This document shows, in pieces, positions 51,460 through 61,135 of a stretch of 64,000 bases of DNA. The notes beneath the pieces are model-generated. The model searched no databases. It was not told the origin of the DNA and was given only the letters and a program-made list of their open reading frames with translations. Within the stretch, counting starts at the first letter, position 1, and each line of letters starts with the position of its first letter. The DNA lies in contig CBFIIW010000009.1 of assembly GCA_965662775.1 (NCBI GenBank), positions 1-64,000 on the forward strand, read 5' to 3'. The position numbers and the translations under genes were made by a program. This DNA comes from UBA7985 sp002690455 (lineage in GTDB: Bacteria; Pseudomonadota; Alphaproteobacteria; UBA7985).

Positions 51460-52397
51460 AACGTTCGCTCCAGTTCGGCCTGCACCGCAGCCTGACACAG
51501 GCCGGGGTGGATCGCACGCACCGACTGCAGCGACAGGCGGGCGGCGGCCTGCGCACGGAGCAACGCGGACGCCAGCGGCAGGTTTGCGAGCGTGGCATCG
51601 ACCAGCGCCGCCATGAGGGTATCACCTGCACCGGTCACAGAGCGAATATCTCGGGTCAGCGCGGCCGGCTGATGGAGAAGGGGACCGCCGGCATCCTGCC
51701 CCCAAACACCAGCCGCGCTATCACTGATCACGACACGGTCGATGCCATGGTGGAGCAAGGCGGCGATGAGGTCTGCGGGGGTGTCGTCTGGCTGCAGTCC
51801 GGTGAGGGTTGCAGCTTCTATCCGGTTTGGTTTCAGCAAGGCAATTTGTGAGAGATAAGGGTGCAGGCGCAGGGCCTTTGTCGTGCTCACTGGCTCGGCA
51901 TAGACCGGGCGGTCGGGGTCTGCGATACTGAACAGATAGGCAAGCGCATCTTCACTGAGGTTAGCATCCACGACCCAAGCTTGGGCTTTTTCGAGGTCTC
52001 GCCGACGGTCTTCAAGCACCTCCCGGCTCAGCGCGCTGACCAGCGCCATATCGCTTATCGCTACGCGCATTTCGCCGGTGGGCTCCAGCACCGAGAGATA
52101 GGTCGAAGAGCGCCGCTCTGGCACCCTCAGTGTTGCGCGCAGGTCGACTCCTGCAACCGCTGTCTGTCGGGCAATGTCCTCAGCAAATCCATCGTCACCC
52201 AAAGCGGTGATTAACTGTGTGGGGCGTTCCAGCCGGGCCAGCGCCTCGGCGATATTGCGGCCAACCCCGCCGGCGGTTGCGAGCACCGCGCCGGGGGTTG
52301 AATCGCCTGTGATAAGCGCGGATTGCGCTTGCCCGGTCAGATCCATGTTCGCCCCTCCGATAACCACCACAGGTCGTTTCTGGCTGGCGGCACTCAT
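51456..52397 (-). CDS. psuK: PfkB-family kinase, probable pseudouridine kinase
   Basis: The 313-residue protein has the PfkB N-terminal motif GGVGRNIAEALARL, the region VVVIGGANMDLTGQ and the C-terminal VTGAGDTLMAALV with the catalytic Asp of GAGD. It should phosphorylate pseudouridine at the 5' hydroxyl. Its assignment rests on the four-base overlap with psuG. It starts at ATG 52397. No pseudouridine transporter is seen in the window. Confidence 0.88.
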   Translation of the reverse strand: MSAASQKRPVVVIGGANMDLTGQAQSALITGDSTPGAVLATAGGVGRNIAEALARLERPTQLITALGDDGFAEDIARQTAVAGVDLRATLRVPERRSSTYLSVLEPTGEMRVAISDMALVSALSREVLEDRRRDLEKAQAWVVDANLSEDALAYLFSIADPDRPVYAEPVSTTKALRLHPYLSQIALLKPNRIEAATLTGLQPDDTPADLIAALLHHGIDRVVISDSAAGVWGQDAGGPLLHQPAALTRDIRSVTGAGDTLMAALVDATLANLPLASALLRAQAAARLSLQSVRAIHPGLCQAAVQAELERTL

Positions 52398-52565
52398 GGG
52401 TGGTGTCTCATCCGTCGTCCACGGGGCAAAGCGGGGCCGACGGCCCGAGAATGGCTCATTGCAACACCAACATTAACAGCACTATGTTTCATGACGGCAA
52501 GCTTACCGAGCCAAACCGGGAAAGCCAGTCTCAAAAACTTGCCCGTCCTATTGATCGGATGGCGG

Positions 52566-53216
52566 TCAGGCGAACAGCGCGATCCGGCTGACGGCCAGAT
52601 CTGCCTCGAAGTCGCGGGCATAGGCGGTCAGGTTAAGTCGGTTGATGGTGCGTGGGTCCAGTGCCCGACGGAAAGATTCCGATGTGAAATCTTCCCAGGG
52701 CAGGCGGTGACGTGTCCAGGCGCTGCTGGTCGCGAAACTGTGCTTGTAGAACCGCCAGGGTGGGAAGCTGCGGGTGGTGGTCAAGTGAACGTTGTAATCC
52801 TCGCCATTGCCCGAAACGTCGATCTCAATACCCCGGTATCGCTCGGCTGCGAGGCTGCGCGGGTCCAGACGCAGGCTGACTTGAATAAATCCCCCGTTAT
52901 TGGCGGTACTGACCTGGCCGAACAATCGGATAGCCATTCGGCCATCAACCTCATCGTAGCCACCACCACCGTTGGAAACGCCGCCCATCACCCGGTCGGA
53001 GGTGTAGGACCAGCGCCCGCCAATCGTGGAGTCAGGAAGGCTGCTGAAATCGTCGATGATCAGTGCATCGCTCATGCCGCCTTCTCCGGTATCCTGTCCA
53101 TCCGCCGCCGCTGCTGGTTCGGCCCAGACAAGACCGCCAAACCCAGTGGCCGTCACGCTGGCTGCCGAAACGCCTGCGCCAAGGAAGCCGAGGGTTTTGC
53201 GTCGGTTGAGTGTCAT
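52566..53216 (-). CDS. CIA30-family exported protein with a Tat-type signal
   Basis: I use ATG 53216 with GGAGGA seven bases upstream. The protein starts MTLNRRKTLGFLGAGVSA, a twin-arginine signal (RRKTLGFLG) followed by a hydrophobic core and a likely cut near AAADG. The mature part matches complex I intermediate-associated protein 30: LIIDDFSSLPDSTIGGRWSYTSDRVMGGVS and WTRHRLPWEDFT. In bacteria the CIA30 domain is a beta-jelly-roll; its function is not known. It is divergent from the PhyH-like gene at 53429. Confidence 0.85.
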   Translation of the reverse strand: MTLNRRKTLGFLGAGVSAASVTATGFGGLVWAEPAAAADGQDTGEGGMSDALIIDDFSSLPDSTIGGRWSYTSDRVMGGVSNGGGGYDEVDGRMAIRLFGQVSTANNGGFIQVSLRLDPRSLAAERYRGIEIDVSGNGEDYNVHLTTTRSFPPWRFYKHSFATSSAWTRHRLPWEDFTSESFRRALDPRTINRLNLTAYARDFEADLAVSRIALFA

Positions 53217-53428
53217 CGCGTCGGTCCTCCACAAGCCGTTAATCACTCACAGACTTAGGCGGCTTCAGCTGGCCGGCAATGGTGGCGGCGGGATGATAAG
53301 GCTGCTCCGCCTTGGCAAGCGCGCGTTTGTGATTGACCTTTGTTTGCCGCCGCGCCTCTATTTCTTTGTGCACTCTGTCATCCGTGCACGCGGGGCAATC
53401 TAGATTTTGCGAAGAAAGGGAAGCTAGC

Positions 53429-54217
53429 ATGCAGATCGACGCGGCAACCGTGGAGGCCTTCCAGCGTGACGGTGCGGTACGTATCAAGGGGCTATTCACC
53501 GACTGGATCGATAAGATCGCCACCGGAATCGAGGAGAACATGGCTTCACCCGGGCCATACGCAGCGGAAAACCTGCAAAGCGGAGAAACCGGCCGTTTCT
53601 TCGACGACTACTGCAACTGGACTCGGATCTCAGCCTTTGAAGAGATTGTGCAGCAGTCCCCTGCGGCCAGTGTTGCCGCGCAACTGATGCAGTCTGAGAG
53701 CGCTCAGTTCTTCCACGACCACGTGCTTGTCAAGGAACCCGGAACCAGCAAGCCCACGCCTTGGCACCAAGACAGCCCATACTACTTCGTCGAAGGCCAG
53801 CAAACGGTAAGTTTCTGGACCACAGTCGAGCCGGTCGAGGATGCCACGCTGCGCTGCGTGGCAGGCTCGCACCGGTGGCCCAAGCCTGTTCTGCCGACCC
53901 GGTGGCTTAAGGAAGATAAGTTCTATCCCGATGAGTCAGCTTATATCCCCGTGCCTGATCCCGACGCCGAGGGCATGGCAGTCCTGGAATGGCCGCTGAC
54001 CCCCGGCGATGCGGTCGCCTTTAACTTCAGGGTTCTGCATGGCGCGCGCGGTAATATGTCCACACGACGGCGACGGGCGTTCTCGCTTCGTTTTGTTGGG
54101 GATGATGCGCGCTATGTCGAGCGGCCGGGGCGGACCTCACCGCCCTTTCCAGGGCACGGTATGCAGCCCGGCCAGCGCTTGCGTGAAGATTGGTTTCCAG
54201 TGATCCGCAGCAGCTGA
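53429..54217 (+). CDS. Phytanoyl-CoA dioxygenase (PhyH) family protein
   Basis: I use ATG 53429 with GGGAAG upstream, giving 262 residues; a longer frame to 53333 has no ribosome site. The Fe(II)/2-oxoglutarate facial triad is H113, D115 (TPWHQDSPYY) and H204 (RVLHGARGN), with a downstream Arg cluster (STRRRRAFSLRF) for 2-oxoglutarate. Bacterial PhyH proteins hydroxylate varied substrates, including ectoine and phytanate, so the substrate is open. It is downstream of a divergent CIA30 gene and convergent with puuD. Confidence 0.86.
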   Translation: MQIDAATVEAFQRDGAVRIKGLFTDWIDKIATGIEENMASPGPYAAENLQSGETGRFFDDYCNWTRISAFEEIVQQSPAASVAAQLMQSESAQFFHDHVLVKEPGTSKPTPWHQDSPYYFVEGQQTVSFWTTVEPVEDATLRCVAGSHRWPKPVLPTRWLKEDKFYPDESAYIPVPDPDAEGMAVLEWPLTPGDAVAFNFRVLHGARGNMSTRRRRAFSLRFVGDDARYVERPGRTSPPFPGHGMQPGQRLREDWFPVIRSS

Positions 54218-54244
54218 GCCACTGAGCCTTTGAACCTGTATCCA

Positions 54245-55495
54245 TCACCGGTAGGTCTCGAACCAAGCCTTGATGGCCTGTCGCTCTTCTTCCTGCATAC
54301 CGGACTTATTCGCGGGCGGCATAGCGTTGGAGAGGGCAGCGTGCAGATAGATCCGCTTGGCGTGGAGCGCGGTTTCCTCAGGGGTTTCCAACGCAACCGC
54401 TTTTGGCGCGCCGTACAGGCCTTCCCAAGCCGGCGCATTGGCATGGCAGACTGTGCAGCGGTTCTGGATGATCGTGTGCACGTCGAGAAAATCAGGAGCC
54501 GCCATCAGCCGCTGCTGGGAGGCCGATAAACTGTCAGCCAGTGCGGCGGCTGCTGCCTCTCCCCGGTCCGCCTTGAACACAAATGGCCAGACCGATAGAG
54601 CAATGACAACGGCGAATAGGAACATGGCCGCCGACCAGGTCCAGGCCGGGTTGCCCTTGCGCGCATCGCGGGTGTTGAAGAAGTGCCGAATGCAGACCCC
54701 AATCAGGAACACAAGACCTGCGATCAGCCAATTAAAGTCGCTGGCAAACACCAGGGGGTAGTGATTGCTGAGCATGAGAAAGAGAACAGGCAAGGTAAGG
54801 TAGTTGTTGTGGGTCGAGCGCTGCTTGGCGATCACACCGTATTTGGCGTCCGGTTCACGGCCTTCGCGCAGGTCCTTTGTGACAATCTTCTGATTGGGAA
54901 TAATAATCATGAAGACGTTGGCCGACATGATCGTGGCCGTGGCTGCACCCAAATGCAGCATAGCGGCCCGACCGCTGAATACCTGCGTGTAGGCCCAGGC
55001 CAGAATCACCAATATGATGAACAGGATAATCATCAATCGCGTGTTGTCTCGGCCCAGCGCGCTTTTGCACAGCCGGTCATAGACGACCCAGGTCAGGGCA
55101 ATGGACCCCAGCGAGATCAGGATGCCGCCCCAAATCGGGATGTCGAGGACGTTGGGGTCAATCAGATAGAGGTCAGCACCAAGGTAGTAGACCAGCACCA
55201 GCATCGCAAAGCCGGTGAGCCAAGTGGCGTAGCTCTCCCATTTGAACCATGTCAGATGCTCGGGCAAATTGGGTGGGGCGACGTTGTATTTCTGGACATG
55301 ATAAAACCCACCACCATGGACCTGCCACTCTTCGCCATTAACCTTCTCGGGCAGCGGACCTTCTCGGCGTAGCCCCAGATCGAGCGCGATGAAGTAGAAC
55401 GACGAGCCAATCCATGCAATGGCCGTGGCGACGTGCGCGATCCGAAAGGCAGTTTCGATCCATTCGAGCAGGATCGGATATATTGCGATATCCAT
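54245..55495 (-). CDS. puuD: Membrane urate hydroxylase PuuD with a C-terminal cytochrome c domain
   Basis: The 416-residue protein starts MDIAIYPILLEWIETAFRIAHVATAIAWIGSSFYFI, a hallmark of PuuD, and has several hydrophobic helices (about residues 10-320) containing HGGGFYHVQKY. The C-terminal domain has a c-type heme motif C347-T-V-C350-H351 (RCTVCHA), with a distal Met in NAMPP. PuuD oxidises urate to 5-hydroxyisourate and passes electrons to the respiratory chain, replacing soluble uricase. No allantoin-pathway gene is in the window except perhaps those outside. It converges on the PhyH gene; it is divergent from the carboxymuconolactone-decarboxylase-like gene. Confidence 0.95.
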   Translation of the reverse strand: MDIAIYPILLEWIETAFRIAHVATAIAWIGSSFYFIALDLGLRREGPLPEKVNGEEWQVHGGGFYHVQKYNVAPPNLPEHLTWFKWESYATWLTGFAMLVLVYYLGADLYLIDPNVLDIPIWGGILISLGSIALTWVVYDRLCKSALGRDNTRLMIILFIILVILAWAYTQVFSGRAAMLHLGAATATIMSANVFMIIIPNQKIVTKDLREGREPDAKYGVIAKQRSTHNNYLTLPVLFLMLSNHYPLVFASDFNWLIAGLVFLIGVCIRHFFNTRDARKGNPAWTWSAAMFLFAVVIALSVWPFVFKADRGEAAAAALADSLSASQQRLMAAPDFLDVHTIIQNRCTVCHANAPAWEGLYGAPKAVALETPEETALHAKRIYLHAALSNAMPPANKSGMQEEERQAIKAWFETYR

Positions 55496-55710
55496 GGCGG
55501 CCCCATTTGCCGGAGTTCTTCTCGCCTCTATTTACCCTTGAACGCGCCGAACGAAAAGCGACGAGATCACGCGTTAGCGGCGGCGATGATCGTGTCACAC
55601 CTGCGGTAAGACGATTTTTTCGCGCCAGTGGCGTTGAGTTGGTTTATGGGAGCGACAAAGGGGCTGGCCGCGGTCGCCCCTCACCCCTAAGCCAGAAAGG
55701 AAACGACACC

Positions 55711-56091
55711 ATGCAGCACGATTTGTTCGAAACCGGCCTTGAGCAGCGAAAGGCAACACTCGGTGCCGCTTACGTGGAAGCCAATCTCGCCTCCGCCGAT
55801 GATTTCACCCGGCCATTCCAAGAAGCCATGACGGCCTGGTGCTGGGGCTTCGGCTGGGGTGACGCGGCCATCGACGCAAAGACCCGGTCAATGATGAACC
55901 TCGCCATGATCGGGGCCTTGGGCAAAATGCACGAGTGGGAAATCCACTGCCGTGGAGCCATTAATAATGGCGTAAGCACGGACGAAATCCGCGCCATCAT
56001 CCACGTGGTTGGCATTTACTGTGGTGTGCCGCAATCGTTGGAGTGCTTCCGTGTGGCGCGCAAGGTACTGGAGGAGAAGGGCTTACTCTGA
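55711..56091 (+). CDS. Carboxymuconolactone decarboxylase-like protein (AhpD-fold)
   Basis: The 126-residue protein follows the PcaC/CMD pattern: an N-terminal GLEQRKATLGAAYVEANLASADDF, then MTAWCWGFGWGDAAIDAKTRSMMNLAMIGALGKMHEWEIHCRGAINNGVSTDEIRAIIHVVGIYCGVPQSLECFR. The AhpD-type CXXC is absent, which fits a decarboxylase or a non-redox relative. In puuD-containing loci such proteins may act on ring-opened intermediates, but that is inference. AGAAAGG lies nine bases before the ATG. It is divergent from puuD. Confidence 0.85.
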   Translation: MQHDLFETGLEQRKATLGAAYVEANLASADDFTRPFQEAMTAWCWGFGWGDAAIDAKTRSMMNLAMIGALGKMHEWEIHCRGAINNGVSTDEIRAIIHVVGIYCGVPQSLECFRVARKVLEEKGLL

Positions 56092-56245
56092 GACTTCCTG
56101 TAGAAACCTCTCAGCGATGGGGAACAGCGAGCGACACGGACTTAGGCATTGGCATAGGGCTCGCAGCGGGAGCAGAGCTGGGACAGGGTGCCAGTTTTCT
56201 GACCGAGGTCGCAATTTTGGTACAAAAGTCCTTTTTCAAGTTGAG

Positions 56246-56261
56246 AACTGTACAACTGTAC
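56246..56261. repeat. Exact tandem duplication AACTGTAC x2 upstream of the DMGDH-like gene
   Basis: The octamer AACTGTAC occurs twice in direct tandem (56246-56253 and 56254-56261), 46 bases before the DMGDH-like start. An inverted TTTTG-GTA-CAAAA at 56215-56227 lies just upstream. The pair resembles a repeated operator half-site. The regulator is unknown. Confidence 0.4.
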
Positions 56262-56306
56262 CTTAGGCCTTGATCTCTCATGCACCTCAACCCGGAGTCC
56301 TGTTCT

Positions 56307-58775
56307 ATGGCCGAGCCTACGCAGAAGTCTTTTCCTCATTCGGCCCGTGTGGTTATAGTCGGCGGTGGCGTCATGGGCTGCGGGTTGGCTTATCACCTCG
56401 CCCACGAAGGCTGGACAGATGTCGTGTTACTGGAAAAGGCTGAACTGACGTCGGGCTCAACCTGGCACGCGGCCGGACAAATCACTCATTCGACCAGTTC
56501 TTTCGCGCTGGGGAAGTGCGTCGATTATAACATCGGGCTTTATTCCGGGGTGCTGGAGGCCGAAACCGGGCAGTCGGTGACCTGGCACGGCTGCGGCTCG
56601 TTCAGGCTGGCGTACAGTGAAGACGAGATGGACTGGCTGCGGCACACCTTGTCCGTCGGACGGACTCTGGGCTTTAACATCGAGTTGGTAAGCCCCGAGC
56701 GAGTGACCGAGTTGCACCCCTTTTATAATGTCGAGGGCGTGCTTGGTGCGCTGCACACCCCTGATGATGGTCATGTTGATCCCAGCGGCATTACGCAGGC
56801 GCTCGCGACCGGAGCACGCCAACTCGGTGCGCGCGTCATCCGCCGCTGCCGGGCGACCGACATTAAGCAGCTCGAAACTGGCGAGTGGAAGGTGTTCACT
56901 GAGCTAGGTGACATCACCTGCGAACACGTGGTCAACGCAGGCGGCACGTATGCGCGGCAGATGGGGGAGTGGTCAGGCCTGACACTGCCCATGACCTCGA
57001 TGACCCATCACTATTTGGTCACGGACGCTGTGCCTGAATTTCAGGACCTAGAGACTGAACTGCCTGTGGTTCGCGATGACGCTAAGGTCTCGGGCTATAT
57101 CCGCATGGAACAGAAATCCGGCCTGATCGGTATCTATGAAAAGGCCAATCCAAATGCGGTCTGGATCGACCATTGCCCTTGGGAGGCTGAGAACGAACTA
57201 TTTGAAGCAGACTATGACCGCATCATGCCGTGGCTGGAAAACGCCATGGAGCGAATGCCGGTGCTGGCTGAGTTGGGGATCAAGCGCGAAGTCCACGGTG
57301 CTATCTCGCACCCACCGGATGGCAACCCGCTGATCGGTCCGGTTGCAGGCGCAAAGAACTACTGGTGCTGTTGCGGCACCCAGATCGGTATAGGCTGGGG
57401 TCCGGGACTGACCCGTGAGTTAGCGCGCTGGATGGTTCATGGCGCTGCAGACATTCAGATGCGGACATTTGACCCGCGCCGTTTCGGTGACTACGCCACT
57501 AAAGATTGGCAGGTCGTCAAAGCCAAGGAAGACTACTGCCTTCGCCACGAAATCCCATTCCCGCACTTCAATCGGCTCGATGGTCGCCCGGTCAAGCCCA
57601 GCCCGATGTACGATCGCCTTCGGGCAAAAGGCGCGGTGTATGAAGAGGTCTTCGGTCATGAGCGGCCACGTTGGTTCGCCCGAAATGGTATCGAGCAACG
57701 CGACCACTATTCCTTCCGTCACTCGCCGGTCGACGACATGGTAGCGCTCGAGTGCCGCGCGGTGCGCGAGGGCGTAGGGATTATGGATATCTCTGCCTTC
57801 ACTAAGGTCGAAGTCAGCGGCCCGGATGCCGCCAGCCTGCTGGATCGACTATTGCCAAACCGTCTGCCGCAAAAAATAGGTGGCATCGGCTTGTCGCACT
57901 TCTTGCAAGAATGCGGGCGAATTGAGCTGGAAACCACGGTAGTGAAACTGGCCGAGGACCGCTTTTATCTTGTCTGTGCGGCCTTCTTCGAAACGCGGCT
58001 GACCGACTACCTCCACCAACGCCGGGACGGGGCTGAGGTTAGCATCCGCGTGCTCTCCACCGACTGGGCGGCGCTGGCATTGCAGGGAGCGAAGTCCCGC
58101 GACGTGCTGGCTGCGACCACCAGCGCTGCGCTGGATAACGCCCATTTCCGATGGCTGAGTGCACAGGAAATCAGCATCGCCGGGCACAGGGTCTGGGCTA
58201 TGCGGCTGTCCTATGCTGGCGAGTTGGGTTGGGAGATCCACGGTCCCGCAGAGAGCATGCTGGCCGTCTATGATGCCCTTGATGCGGCGGGCAAGGCCTA
58301 CGGAATCACCGATTACGGTTCCTTCGCCATGAACGCCATGCGTATGGAGAAGATGTTCAAAGGCGCGGGGGAACTGACCAACGAAGTCACACTGCCTGAG
58401 GCGGACGTGATGCGCTTTGTCCGGCTGGATAAGGATTTTGTCGGCAAGGCGGCAACACAAGCTTCGGTGCAGACCGCGGAAGCGGGTTATATGCCATGGA
58501 TCTGCGCTTACTTGGTGATCGAACCCGAGGGCGACGAGGACGGTCACGGCGGAGAAGCTGTGCTTATGGACGGCGCTGTTGTAGGCTCTACGTCCTCGGT
58601 GGCCTTTGGTCCAACTGTCGGTAAGATCCTTGCCTTCGCCTATATCCGTCCTGCAGCCGCCAACCCCGGACAGGCCTTGGAGGTCGTCATTCAGGGCAAG
58701 GCGCGCAAGGCGGTTGTCGCGGACCGGCCTTTGTACGATCCTGACAGCCTGCTCCCACGGATGGATGCCGTCTAG
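56307..58775 (+). CDS. FAD-dependent dimethylglycine/sarcosine-dehydrogenase-like protein fused to a GcvT domain
   Basis: I use ATG 56307 (GGAG nine bases upstream), giving 822 residues. The N-terminal DAO-type domain (about 12-390) holds the FAD motif VVIVGGGVMGCG and the STWHAAG segment with H54, the flavin-linking histidine in dimethylglycine dehydrogenase. HPPDGNPLIGP is also typical. The C-terminal part (about 430-815) is a GcvT/folate-binding aminomethyltransferase. Such proteins oxidatively demethylate N-methyl amines and pass the carbon unit to tetrahydrofolate. Its neighbours (dehydrogenase, MR/MLE enzyme, class III aminotransferase) suggest breakdown of a betaine. The substrate cannot be fixed from sequence. 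Confidence 0.9.
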   Translation: MAEPTQKSFPHSARVVIVGGGVMGCGLAYHLAHEGWTDVVLLEKAELTSGSTWHAAGQITHSTSSFALGKCVDYNIGLYSGVLEAETGQSVTWHGCGSFRLAYSEDEMDWLRHTLSVGRTLGFNIELVSPERVTELHPFYNVEGVLGALHTPDDGHVDPSGITQALATGARQLGARVIRRCRATDIKQLETGEWKVFTELGDITCEHVVNAGGTYARQMGEWSGLTLPMTSMTHHYLVTDAVPEFQDLETELPVVRDDAKVSGYIRMEQKSGLIGIYEKANPNAVWIDHCPWEAENELFEADYDRIMPWLENAMERMPVLAELGIKREVHGAISHPPDGNPLIGPVAGAKNYWCCCGTQIGIGWGPGLTRELARWMVHGAADIQMRTFDPRRFGDYATKDWQVVKAKEDYCLRHEIPFPHFNRLDGRPVKPSPMYDRLRAKGAVYEEVFGHERPRWFARNGIEQRDHYSFRHSPVDDMVALECRAVREGVGIMDISAFTKVEVSGPDAASLLDRLLPNRLPQKIGGIGLSHFLQECGRIELETTVVKLAEDRFYLVCAAFFETRLTDYLHQRRDGAEVSIRVLSTDWAALALQGAKSRDVLAATTSAALDNAHFRWLSAQEISIAGHRVWAMRLSYAGELGWEIHGPAESMLAVYDALDAAGKAYGITDYGSFAMNAMRMEKMFKGAGELTNEVTLPEADVMRFVRLDKDFVGKAATQASVQTAEAGYMPWICAYLVIEPEGDEDGHGGEAVLMDGAVVGSTSSVAFGPTVGKILAFAYIRPAAANPGQALEVVIQGKARKAVVADRPLYDPDSLLPRMDAV

Positions 58776-58818
58776 GGAACTGATTTATTGATCTTCTTTT
58801 AAGCGAGGGCCAGTGGCC

Positions 58819-59940
58819 ATGACTGTGAAGCCACACATGAAGCAGAGCATTCCGGCAACCATGACCGCCGTCGTTCTCACCGGCCACGGCGACTTCGACC
58901 GGCTGGAGGTGCGCCACGACTGGCCCACACCATCACCCAGCACGGGCGAGGTGTTGATCCGGGTGGCGGCTTGCGGGCTCAACAACACCGACGTGAATAC
59001 CCGCACGGCCTGGTACTCCAAAGGTGTCGAGGAGAACACCACCGGTGGCGCCTTCGACAGCGCCAGCGACGACGACGCAACTTGGGGCGGTGCGCCACTG
59101 ACCTTCCCGAGGATTCAGGGTGCAGATGTATGCGGAAAGGTTGTCGCCGTGGGCGACGGCGCAGATTCGACGTTGATCGGGAAACGCGTGATGCTGGAGA
59201 CGTGGATCCGTGACTGGAAAAACCCGATGAACCTTGACGCGATCACTTACTTCGGCTCGGAGTGTGATGGAGGTTTCGCGCACTACACCAAGATTGACCA
59301 GCGTTACGTCCACCCCATCGAGAGCGACTTGTCAGATCCGGAGATTGCCAGTTTCGCCACCTCTTACGTTACGGCAGAGAACATGCTCAACCGCGCTGCG
59401 GTCGGTAGCGGTGATACAGTTCTGGTTCCAGGGGCTTCGGGTGGGGTCGGCGGGGCGCTGATCCAACTCTCTAAGCGGCGCGGCGCGCGGGTTGTGGCCT
59501 TGTGCTCGGAGAGCAAACGCGAGGGCGTGGCGGTCTGCGGACCCGATGCCATCTTGCCGCGCGAGCCAGATAACCTGCGCGCCGCGCTGCGCGGGGCCAT
59601 CGGCAGCGATACCGTCAGCGTGGTTGCCGATGTTGTCGGTGGTGATTTGTGGCCTGAACTGATCAACGTGCTCGAACGCGGTGGGCGCTACACCTGCGCC
59701 GGCGCTATCGCCGGACCGATGGTGAACATGGACCTGCGCACCTTTTACCTCCGTGATCTGACCTTCACAGGGGCAACGATTGTCCCGCCGGGGGTGTTTG
59801 CCGATCTGGTGGGCTATATCGAGCGCGGGGAGATCAAGCCAATGGTTGCCAATGTCTTTCCGCTGGAGAATCTTGTTGATGCGCAGAAGGCCTTCATTGC
59901 CAAACAGCATGTTGGCAACATCGTTGTTGACTGTCGCTAA
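58819..59940 (+). CDS. Zinc-binding-type medium-chain dehydrogenase/reductase
   Basis: The 373-residue protein has GEVLIRVAACGLNNTDVNTRTAW and FPRIQGADVCGKVVAVG (N-terminal MDR domain) and a Rossmann motif VLVPGASGGVGGALIQL near residue 205. An insertion at about 70-95 (KGVEENTTGGAFDSASDDDATWGGAP) is acidic and unlike most family members. ATG 58819 with GAGGG nine bases upstream is preferred over GTG 58813. It starts 43 bases after the DMGDH-like gene on the same strand and probably acts on an intermediate of the same pathway. Substrate unknown. Confidence 0.83.
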   Translation: MTVKPHMKQSIPATMTAVVLTGHGDFDRLEVRHDWPTPSPSTGEVLIRVAACGLNNTDVNTRTAWYSKGVEENTTGGAFDSASDDDATWGGAPLTFPRIQGADVCGKVVAVGDGADSTLIGKRVMLETWIRDWKNPMNLDAITYFGSECDGGFAHYTKIDQRYVHPIESDLSDPEIASFATSYVTAENMLNRAAVGSGDTVLVPGASGGVGGALIQLSKRRGARVVALCSESKREGVAVCGPDAILPREPDNLRAALRGAIGSDTVSVVADVVGGDLWPELINVLERGGRYTCAGAIAGPMVNMDLRTFYLRDLTFTGATIVPPGVFADLVGYIERGEIKPMVANVFPLENLVDAQKAFIAKQHVGNIVVDCR

Positions 59941-59983
59941 GCGTCGGCAAGAACGTTGATCTGGACGCGGGAGCCATACGCCA

Positions 59984-61099
59984 ATGAAGATTAGCGGTAT
60001 CACCCTTTGGCATCGCCGGCTGCCACTCTCTAAGCCCTATTGGCTTTCGGGCGGACGGCTGAAGTTCGAAGCGCTAGATAGCACCTTCGTGCGGATCGAA
60101 ACCGACGGCGGGCTGGTCGGTTGGGGCGAGGGCTGCCCGTGGGGTGAAACCTATCTGCCAGCCTTTGGCGGGGGCATACGGGCAGCGATGGAGCTGCTGG
60201 CGCCTGTGTTAATCGGAGAGAATCCGGGAGACATCGACCGTCTCAATCGGGCTATGGACCTGGCCTTGCCCGGCCATCCTTATGCAAAGTCTGCGCTGGA
60301 CATGGCGCTGTGGGATATCGCAGGCAAACGCGCTGGCGCGCCTCTGTTCGAACTGTTTGGCGGGGCAGAGGGCGAGGGCGTTGCAGTCAATTCTTCGATC
60401 TCAACGGGTACGCCAGAGGAGATGGTGGCGTTGATCGATCAGGCGCGAGCCAAGGGATACCGCACGCATTCGGCCAAGATCGGCGGAGCAGATATTGCCG
60501 GCGATATTGCCCGCATTGAAGCTATAGAAGCCGCGCTTCCAGCCGACGAGAACGTGACCTATGACATCAACCGTGCCTGGGTGCCGGGAGTCGCTATTCA
60601 GGTGATGCAGTCAGTGGCGGGTAGCGCCCGCGGCTGGTTCGAACAGCCTTGCCAGACCCTTGACCAATGCGCGGTCGTCGCCGCCAGTACCACTCAGCCG
60701 ATCATGCTGGACGAGTGCCTGCACACCTTTCAAGACCACCTCGACGCCTGGTCCCGCTCGGCCGGGCAAGGGTGCAAGATCAAACCCAATCGGCTCGGTG
60801 GCTTGACCCGAACCCGCCGGATCCGCGACTTCTGCGTCGCCGTGGGCTGGCAGATGCACGTAGAAGACGTCGGTGGCACTGTACTTGCCGATACCGCTGC
60901 CCTTCACCTGGCCCTGTCCACGCCGGTTGAGAACCGGCTCGCCAGTTGGCTTGCACATGCGCATCTGGTGGATGACTATGCATCGGAAGATGGTGCTCGC
61001 AACGACGGCGGTATCGTCCGGCTGCCGGCCAATAAACCGGGCATCGGTGTTGAACCGCCCGAAGACTGGCTGGGTGAGCCGCTGCGTGCCTTTTCCTGA
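59984..61099 (+). CDS. Enolase-superfamily (MR/MLE) racemase/epimerase, candidate hydroxyproline-betaine-type enzyme
   Basis: The 371-residue protein has the MR/MLE capping domain and barrel. Candidate catalytic and metal residues are K165 (HSAKIGG), D194 (VTYDIN), E220 (WFEQP), D243 (LDECL) and K267 (IKPNRLGGLT). The two-lysine arrangement fits 1,1-proton transfer (epimerase) or a dehydratase. Members such as 4-hydroxyproline betaine 2-epimerase and cis-3-hydroxyproline dehydratase have this layout and occur with Rieske and DMGDH-type demethylases. The neighbours here suit that idea, but identity is inference. It starts 43 bases after the MDR gene. Confidence 0.83.
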   Translation: MKISGITLWHRRLPLSKPYWLSGGRLKFEALDSTFVRIETDGGLVGWGEGCPWGETYLPAFGGGIRAAMELLAPVLIGENPGDIDRLNRAMDLALPGHPYAKSALDMALWDIAGKRAGAPLFELFGGAEGEGVAVNSSISTGTPEEMVALIDQARAKGYRTHSAKIGGADIAGDIARIEAIEAALPADENVTYDINRAWVPGVAIQVMQSVAGSARGWFEQPCQTLDQCAVVAASTTQPIMLDECLHTFQDHLDAWSRSAGQGCKIKPNRLGGLTRTRRIRDFCVAVGWQMHVEDVGGTVLADTAALHLALSTPVENRLASWLAHAHLVDDYASEDGARNDGGIVRLPANKPGIGVEPPEDWLGEPLRAFS

Positions 61100-61135
61100 T
61101 GCCAGTGCAAGAACAGCGACATAGACGAGGGTGAC

